NCBI GenBank assembly: GCA_017447515.1
Contig: JAFSNG010000009.1
Location: 1 to 45,000, forward strand
Length of the DNA stretch: 45,000 nt
Origin: Prevotella sp.
Lineage (GTDB): Bacteria > Bacteroidota > Bacteroidia > Bacteroidales > Bacteroidaceae
Direction: 5' to 3'
A model generated the notes under the pieces. The model was not told the DNA's origin. It saw nothing but the letters and a program-made list of their open reading frames with translations, and made no database searches. The stretch's first letter is position 1. Every line of letters starts with the position of its first letter. This document shows, in pieces, positions 41,197-45,000 of the stretch. Both the position numbers and the translations under genes were made by a program.

Positions 41197-43200
41197 ATGA
41201 GTAATCCGTTTGACAAAATATTGAACTGGTATTTTACGAAGAATTCGTTACCATACTGGTGCATTTTCCTGATTGATTGTGCGATTGTCATGTTCAGTGG
41301 AGCGGTAACTTACTGGATATTCCACGACACGCAGACATTATATGAAAACACATTCCAGGTGTTGAACACCGTCATTATCTTTGCGTTGTTGAGCATACCT
41401 GGTTTCCGCCTGTTCCATACCTATTCCGGCTTTATGCGCTATTCAAGTTTTGTCGACTTGATGCGCGTGGTTTATGGCAATCTGGTCAGCCTTGGACTCG
41501 TATTGATTGCTGACTGGGGAATGAAAATGTTGCCCCATGAGTGGTTTGTGCATTTCAACACTACCAGCATATTCCTCTGTTATATTATTGCCACCCTCTT
41601 AATGTGGGGTCTGCGCGTGTTTGTGAAAACCCTGTATGATGTGGCTTTTTCGAATACCCGTGCTGTTCGCGTACTGATTTACGGTGCCATGCAGGGTGGG
41701 GTAGGATTGGCGAAAAATATCCAGAGTCAGCGTCCGAGAAGGTTCGTGGTAAAGGGCTTCATTACGCATTACAAGAAGGCCAAGCACCAAATGATTATGG
41801 GCGAGCGCGTGTATTCTATTGATGAGGATATAGCCGAGATTATCAAGAATAACGATATTGAGGGCGTTCTTGTCTCGCCTTATCGTGTGAAGGAATTCCG
41901 CGACAACCAGGAGATTCAGGATAAGATTATCGGAGCTGGTGCCAAGGTTTACATGGCTCAGAGTGCCAAGGAGATGACTGGGGACGAAGAATTGTCGTCG
42001 GAGGATTATGGCAACATACAGATGCGAGAAGTCTCGGTCGAAGAGTTGCTACCGCGTCAGGAAATTCGTGTAGACCTGAAATCCGTGGAGGAACTGATAG
42101 AGGGGCAGAAGGTGTTGATAACAGGAAGTGCCGGCTCTATCGGTAGTGAGATGGTCAGACAGATTGCCCAGTTCAAGCCCGCAAAGATGATGCTCATCGA
42201 CCAGGCAGAAACACCTCAACACGACATTCGTCTGATGATGGCCAAGGACTTTCCGGATGTGAGTGCAGAAGTCATAGTGACAAGCATCAGCCGTCAGCGC
42301 AGAATGGAAGAGATATTCCGTACGTTCCGTCCTGACTACGTATTTCATGCTGCCGCCTATAAGCATGTGCCGATGATGGAGGACAATCCTTCAGAAGCTG
42401 TGCTGAACAATATCTACGGTACGAAGGTCATTGCTGACTTCAGCGTGAAGTACGGTGTGAAGAAATTCGTGATGGTATCTACCGACAAGGCTGTGAACCC
42501 CACCAACGTCATGGGTTGCTCGAAACGCATTTGCGAGATTTACGTGCAGGCACTTGATCAGGCCATCAAGGAGAAGAAGGTTGCCAACCATTTGCCAATT
42601 CTGGGCAACAGACTCAGCTTCATCACAGCTGGTCAAATGGGTGGCCCGATGGCTCGCACACAGTTCGTTACCACACGCTTCGGCAATGTATTGGGATCCA
42701 ACGGAAGTGTCATTCCCCTGTTCCGCGAACAAATCAAGAACGGTGGCCCTGTTACTGTTACCGACGAGCGTATCGTACGTTTCTTCATGCTCATTCCCGA
42801 GGCTTGTAAATTGGTGCTCGAGGCCGGCACGAAGGGCAATGGCGGCGAGATATTCGTGTTCGACATGGGCAAGCCCGTGAAGATTGCCGACCTCGCCAAG
42901 CGCATGATCAAGCTGTCAGGTGCCAAGAATGTCGAGATTAAGTTCACCGGCCTTCGTCCTGGCGAGAAACTCTACGAGGAGGTGCTCAACGAACTCGAAG
43001 GCACCAAGCCGACTTTCCACGAGAAGATTCGCATCGCTGAGGTTCGCGAGTACGACTACGACAAGGTCTGCAAGGATATTGACGACCTCATCGAGATTTC
43101 CAAACGTTACGATGACATGGCCACCGTGAAGAAGATGAAGGAAATCGTACCCGAATACAAGTCTAACAACTCCATTTACGAGGAGTTGGACAAGAAATAA
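41197..43200 (+). CDS. Membrane-anchored nucleotide-sugar 4,6-dehydratase/epimerase (CapD/WbpM type)
   Basis: 667 residues. Four N-terminal hydrophobic segments (CIFLIDCAIVMFSGAVTYWI, TVIIFALLSIPGF, LVSLGLVLIADWGM, IFLCYIIATLLMWGL) anchor it in the inner membrane. A first Rossmann-like region (VRVLIYGAMQGGVGLAK) precedes the catalytic SDR domain. There, VLITGSAGSIGSEMVRQIA binds NAD(P), HAAAYKHVPMMEDNPSEAV is the family block, and STDKAVNPTNVMGCSKR carries the Met-x-x-x-Lys variant active site of WbpM/CapD enzymes. These make UDP-linked 4-keto-6-deoxy sugars for capsule or O-antigen. No other glycan gene is next to it. It is convergent with the next gene, 6 bp apart. Confidence 0.9.
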   Translation: MSNPFDKILNWYFTKNSLPYWCIFLIDCAIVMFSGAVTYWIFHDTQTLYENTFQVLNTVIIFALLSIPGFRLFHTYSGFMRYSSFVDLMRVVYGNLVSLGLVLIADWGMKMLPHEWFVHFNTTSIFLCYIIATLLMWGLRVFVKTLYDVAFSNTRAVRVLIYGAMQGGVGLAKNIQSQRPRRFVVKGFITHYKKAKHQMIMGERVYSIDEDIAEIIKNNDIEGVLVSPYRVKEFRDNQEIQDKIIGAGAKVYMAQSAKEMTGDEELSSEDYGNIQMREVSVEELLPRQEIRVDLKSVEELIEGQKVLITGSAGSIGSEMVRQIAQFKPAKMMLIDQAETPQHDIRLMMAKDFPDVSAEVIVTSISRQRRMEEIFRTFRPDYVFHAAAYKHVPMMEDNPSEAVLNNIYGTKVIADFSVKYGVKKFVMVSTDKAVNPTNVMGCSKRICEIYVQALDQAIKEKKVANHLPILGNRLSFITAGQMGGPMARTQFVTTRFGNVLGSNGSVIPLFREQIKNGGPVTVTDERIVRFFMLIPEACKLVLEAGTKGNGGEIFVFDMGKPVKIADLAKRMIKLSGAKNVEIKFTGLRPGEKLYEEVLNELEGTKPTFHEKIRIAEVREYDYDKVCKDIDDLIEISKRYDDMATVKKMKEIVPEYKSNNSIYEELDKK

Positions 43201-43206
43201 GTCTGG

Positions 43207-43872
43207 TTATTTGTAGATATGGTATGACCCGCCGTCGCTCTGGCAATATTTGCGAAGCAACGACTGGATGTATTCTGCGTTCTCGCGCACCCTTTGCTCA
43301 TTACCGTCATAGCCGTTGATGAGCACCACCAGATGCCGTGTGTCAATGTTCATCTTCGTGCGCTCGTGGTCACTGGTAGGCGTGCCGACACCCCCTTCAG
43401 CATCGCGGTAGACTGGCAGACCGTGGATGTTGATCATGCCACGACCAATGCCCTCGTATGGCTCATCCTCCCGGCCAATGCCCAATGTCAGCGTATCACC
43501 CACGAACTTGTCCGCATCAAAACCGCCGATGCTATAGCCGAAGGCGATGGATGCCAGGTTCACGAGGTCAACAAGCGTGTCTCTTTGATACAACTCCTTG
43601 CCTTGCAGCACCCTTCTTATCAGAGCCTCCGAGGCAGGGCGATAGCGCGACGGGTCTTTGCCGCAAGCCTTGTAAATCCGCCTTGTGGCCGCTATGCTCG
43701 TCATTTCCTTCAGCGATTCGGTAGTCAGCTCCTGACGATACCTGTTGCCCAGGCTCTCTATCTCCTGCCACAACTCGCTGTTATATGGCGTGTTGACAAC
43801 ATCCGCCTCCACACATGCTCCAACGAACTCAGGGCATACATGCTCTATCTCTTGTGATACAATGACGTTCAT
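43207..43872 (-). CDS. B3/B4 (tRNA-binding-like) domain protein
   Basis: 221 residues from the ATG at 43872 (MNVIVSQEIEHVCPEF). AAGGAG lies 7 bp upstream, a good Shine-Dalgarno; an ATG 24 bp further upstream overlaps the preceding gene. The B3/B4 fold occurs in the beta subunit of phenylalanyl-tRNA synthetase and in free-standing proteins. TSIAATRRIYKACGKDPSRYRPASEALIRRVLQG and VDLVNLASIAFGYSIGGFDADK are the conserved blocks. Editing of mischarged tRNA is possible by analogy, but activity is unproven. It follows the fRMsr gene by 2 bp and is probably translationally coupled to it. Confidence 0.85.
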   Translation of the reverse strand: MNVIVSQEIEHVCPEFVGACVEADVVNTPYNSELWQEIESLGNRYRQELTTESLKEMTSIAATRRIYKACGKDPSRYRPASEALIRRVLQGKELYQRDTLVDLVNLASIAFGYSIGGFDADKFVGDTLTLGIGREDEPYEGIGRGMINIHGLPVYRDAEGGVGTPTSDHERTKMNIDTRHLVVLINGYDGNEQRVRENAEYIQSLLRKYCQSDGGSYHIYK

Positions 43873-43874
43873 CT

Positions 43875-44324
43875 TCAAACTCCTTTCAAAAAACATGTAA
43901 TCTCCTCCAGATATTTGCGGTCGGTTTCGTCGAATGTAGCCAACTCATCACTATCAATGTCGAGTACGGCCGTTACCTTGCCGTCAATGCCGAACACTGG
44001 CACGACGATTTCAGACTTCGACGCGCTGCTACAGGCAATATGTCCTGGGAACTGTTCGACGTCGGGGACGATGACGGTTTCTTCCCGTTGCCACGCAGTA
44101 CCGCAAACGCCCTTGCCGTAAGGGATGTGCATACAAGCAACAAGGCCCTGGAAGGGACCAAGGACCAACTCGCCGTCCACCACCCGATAGAATCCCGTCC
44201 ACCAGAATCCCATTGCCTGGTGAATGGCCGCAGCCACGTTGCTCATAACGGCTATCATGTCCTTCTCGCCCTCAATGAGCGCCGCAATCTGGCTTACCAG
44301 TAATTTGTATTGTTCTTCTTTCAT
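43875..44324 (-). CDS. msrC: Free methionine-(R)-sulfoxide reductase (GAF domain)
   Basis: 149 residues, a single GAF domain matching fRMsr (E. coli YebR/MsrC). The three functional cysteines are present: Cys64 (VACMHIPYG), Cys74 (GVCGTAW) and Cys98 (HIACSSASKSE, probably the catalytic one). WTGFYRVVDGELVLGPFQG is also conserved. It reduces free Met-R-sulfoxide with thioredoxin in the cytoplasm, an oxidative-damage repair step. It is upstream of the B3/B4 gene by 2 bp. A -7 element, TAATTTTG on the minus strand (44384-44377), is about 50 bp upstream. Confidence 0.92.
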   Translation of the reverse strand: MKEEQYKLLVSQIAALIEGEKDMIAVMSNVAAAIHQAMGFWWTGFYRVVDGELVLGPFQGLVACMHIPYGKGVCGTAWQREETVIVPDVEQFPGHIACSSASKSEIVVPVFGIDGKVTAVLDIDSDELATFDETDRKYLEEITCFLKGV

Positions 44325-44376
44325 AAATGCCTAGTCGTATCATCTGCCGATTGCTTCACTCGTCGCAACCGCCCTG

Positions 44377-44384
44377 CAAAATTA
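44377..44384 (-). promoter_or_regulatory. -7 element for the msrC transcript
   Basis: CAAAATTA (plus) reads TAATTTTG (minus). It lies 53 bp upstream of the ATG at 44324; no good -33 was recognised. Confidence 0.45.
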
Positions 44385-44445
44385 CGCATTATTTCCGAAA
44401 TACAAGACAGAAAAGCAGGAAAGTTGCGGAAAAACTTGCATTAAA

Positions 44446-44477
44446 TGAAAAAGCCTGCGTCACAAGATGCAGGCTTT
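44446..44477 (-). terminator. Terminator of the HU-smalltalk transcript
   Basis: AAAGCCTGC (44450-44458) pairs with GCAGGCTTT (44469-44477). On the minus strand the stem runs into TTTTTCATTT, giving a U-tract after the smalltalk stop at 44496. Confidence 0.7.
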
Positions 44478-44495
44478 GAGGTTGTTAGTCGGTCG

Positions 44496-44612
44496 TTAAA
44501 ACGAGAGTGGTCCGTGGCCCATACACGACGTGGTCGTAATGGCCGTCAGGAAGGCTGTGAGTGCGGCTACTACCACCTTCACCGCAATCTCAATAAAACG
44601 ATTTGTCTTCAT
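44496..44612 (-). CDS. 'Smalltalk' family microprotein (38 residues)
   Basis: A short open frame from the ATG at 44612 to TAA at 44496-44498. It starts MKTNRFIEIAVKVVVAALTA and ends ITTTSCMGHGPLSF. One hydrophobic segment with a lipobox-like TTSC gives a tiny membrane or lipoprotein-like peptide. The pattern (charged N terminus, hydrophobic helix, T-S-C near the end) fits the Bacteroidales 'smalltalk' proteins, known to be found beside HU-related genes, as here (23 bp after the HU stop). The function is unknown. Usually an N-acetylmuramoyl-L-alanine amidase gene is nearby; none is seen, as a terminator follows. Confidence 0.8.
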   Translation of the reverse strand: MKTNRFIEIAVKVVVAALTAFLTAITTTSCMGHGPLSF

Positions 44613-44635
44613 ACGCTTGATTTTTCTTTAATTAA

Positions 44636-45000
44636 TTAGTTACCGTCGCCGATGTCGCCGTAGTCAGGGTCGGTCGTGCCACCGCCGTTGTTACCACCGC
44701 CCTGGTTGCCACCGTTGTCACCAGTGTTCGTGCCGCCGTTCTCACCGCTGCCGCTGCCGTTCTCCTGCTCGGGGTCTTCCACGGTGCCGTCGTCGGTCGA
44801 GGTCACGCGCTTCACCTCCTTGCCGTCACGGTCGTAGCAGGTAATCTGCACGGCGGTGTTCTTCAGCTCGTCCTTCAGGTCAACGTCAGGGGTGAAGATG
44901 ATGCGGCGGCTGGTGATGAGCGATGCTCGCACGTCGTTGACGCTTGCCACCGACTTGGCACGCAGGCCGAAGCGCATGGTTCCCAGACCGGGCAGAGCCA
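44636..45000 (-). CDS. HU-related DNA-binding protein with Gly/Asn-rich tail, 5'-truncated by the window
   Basis: The frame runs off the right edge (upstream end missing); about 120 C-terminal residues are visible. ALPGLGTMRFGLRAKSVASV resembles the beta-arm region of Bacteroidetes HU-related proteins (TIGR01201-like). A following segment (RRIIFTPDVDLKDELKNTAVQITCYDRDGKEV) matches the strand-rich end of the domain. The last 45 residues are a disordered Gly/Asn/Asp tail (GGTNTGDNGGNQGGGNNGGG). HU-like proteins bend or coat DNA; this subfamily's role is not settled. The smalltalk gene follows 23 bp later. Confidence 0.85.
   Translation of the reverse strand, partial: ALPGLGTMRFGLRAKSVASVNDVRASLITSRRIIFTPDVDLKDELKNTAVQITCYDRDGKEVKRVTSTDDGTVEDPEQENGSGSGENGGTNTGDNGGNQGGGNNGGGTTDPDYGDIGDGN

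Noticed and set aside
44445..44639. 64-codon plus-strand frame over the smalltalk gene
   Set aside because: It starts in the terminator hairpin and runs antisense to the better-supported microprotein.
1..45000. tRNA, rRNA, riboswitch or mobile-element genes
   Set aside because: Reading through the spacers showed no cloverleaf, rRNA-like stretch, known riboswitch core, transposase or integrase; a covariance-model scan could still find one that I missed.

Overview
The window comes from a member of the Bacteroidales, most likely a Prevotella-type genome (inference). Base composition looks near 50 % GC. Promoters follow the Bacteroidetes pattern, TTTG about 19-22 bp upstream of TAnnTTTG. Most genes lack a strong Shine-Dalgarno sequence. 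The content is lineage-typical: type III glutamine synthetase, DUF4923, DUF4421 and DUF1460 proteins, a 'smalltalk' microprotein beside an HU-related protein, and a dipeptidyl-peptidase 5 homologue. No rRNA, tRNA, CRISPR array, transposase or phage gene was seen; the region reads as chromosomal core with small repeats.

Layout. Bases 1-1810 hold the 3' end of an alpha-glucan phosphorylase gene and an AlaX-like tRNA-editing protein, followed by a repeat-rich spacer with a 16-bp perfect terminator palindrome. Bases 2082-6790 are a plus-strand run: LysM/ligand-binding protein, outer-membrane beta-barrel, POT peptide transporter, endonuclease/exonuclease/phosphatase-family protein. Bases 6815-10684 (minus) encode an MFS transporter and a secreted dipeptidyl peptidase, divergent from a TPR/SpoIIE phosphatase (10793-12874).

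Bases 12911-20671 hold the metabolic centrepiece: a promoter, a 26-codon leader peptide rich in Leu and Ile codons, a terminator/antiterminator pair, then leuA-leuC-leuD-cimA-leuB, a TPR protein and a DUF5715-like protein. CimA plus LeuCD and LeuB would make 2-oxobutyrate for isoleucine, so the operon serves both amino acids that the leader appears to sense.

Bases 20724-32447 form a tightly packed nine-gene minus-strand run: membrane protein, hisB, GHL10 hydrolase, ruvC, double ABC ATPase, clpC, DUF4923 lipoprotein, aguB, glnN. Bases 32580-37570 (plus) encode a Gfo/Idh/MocA oxidoreductase, DUF4421, DUF1460, YkvA-like and COG2509 proteins, convergent with prmA. Bases 38595-43200 (plus) encode a Tyr/Trp/Gly-rich secreted protein, a FadL-like outer-membrane protein and a CapD-type nucleotide-sugar enzyme. 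The right end (minus) has a B3/B4-domain protein, a free methionine-R-sulfoxide reductase, a smalltalk microprotein and the 3' part of an HU-related gene.

Most worth following up: the Leu/Ile attenuator; GC-rich palindromes that look inserted in frame in coding sequences and share a GGTTC(T/A)CCC core; heptanucleotide arrays, one pair of which encodes a signal peptide; and AATAACGA repeats just upstream of three start codons.
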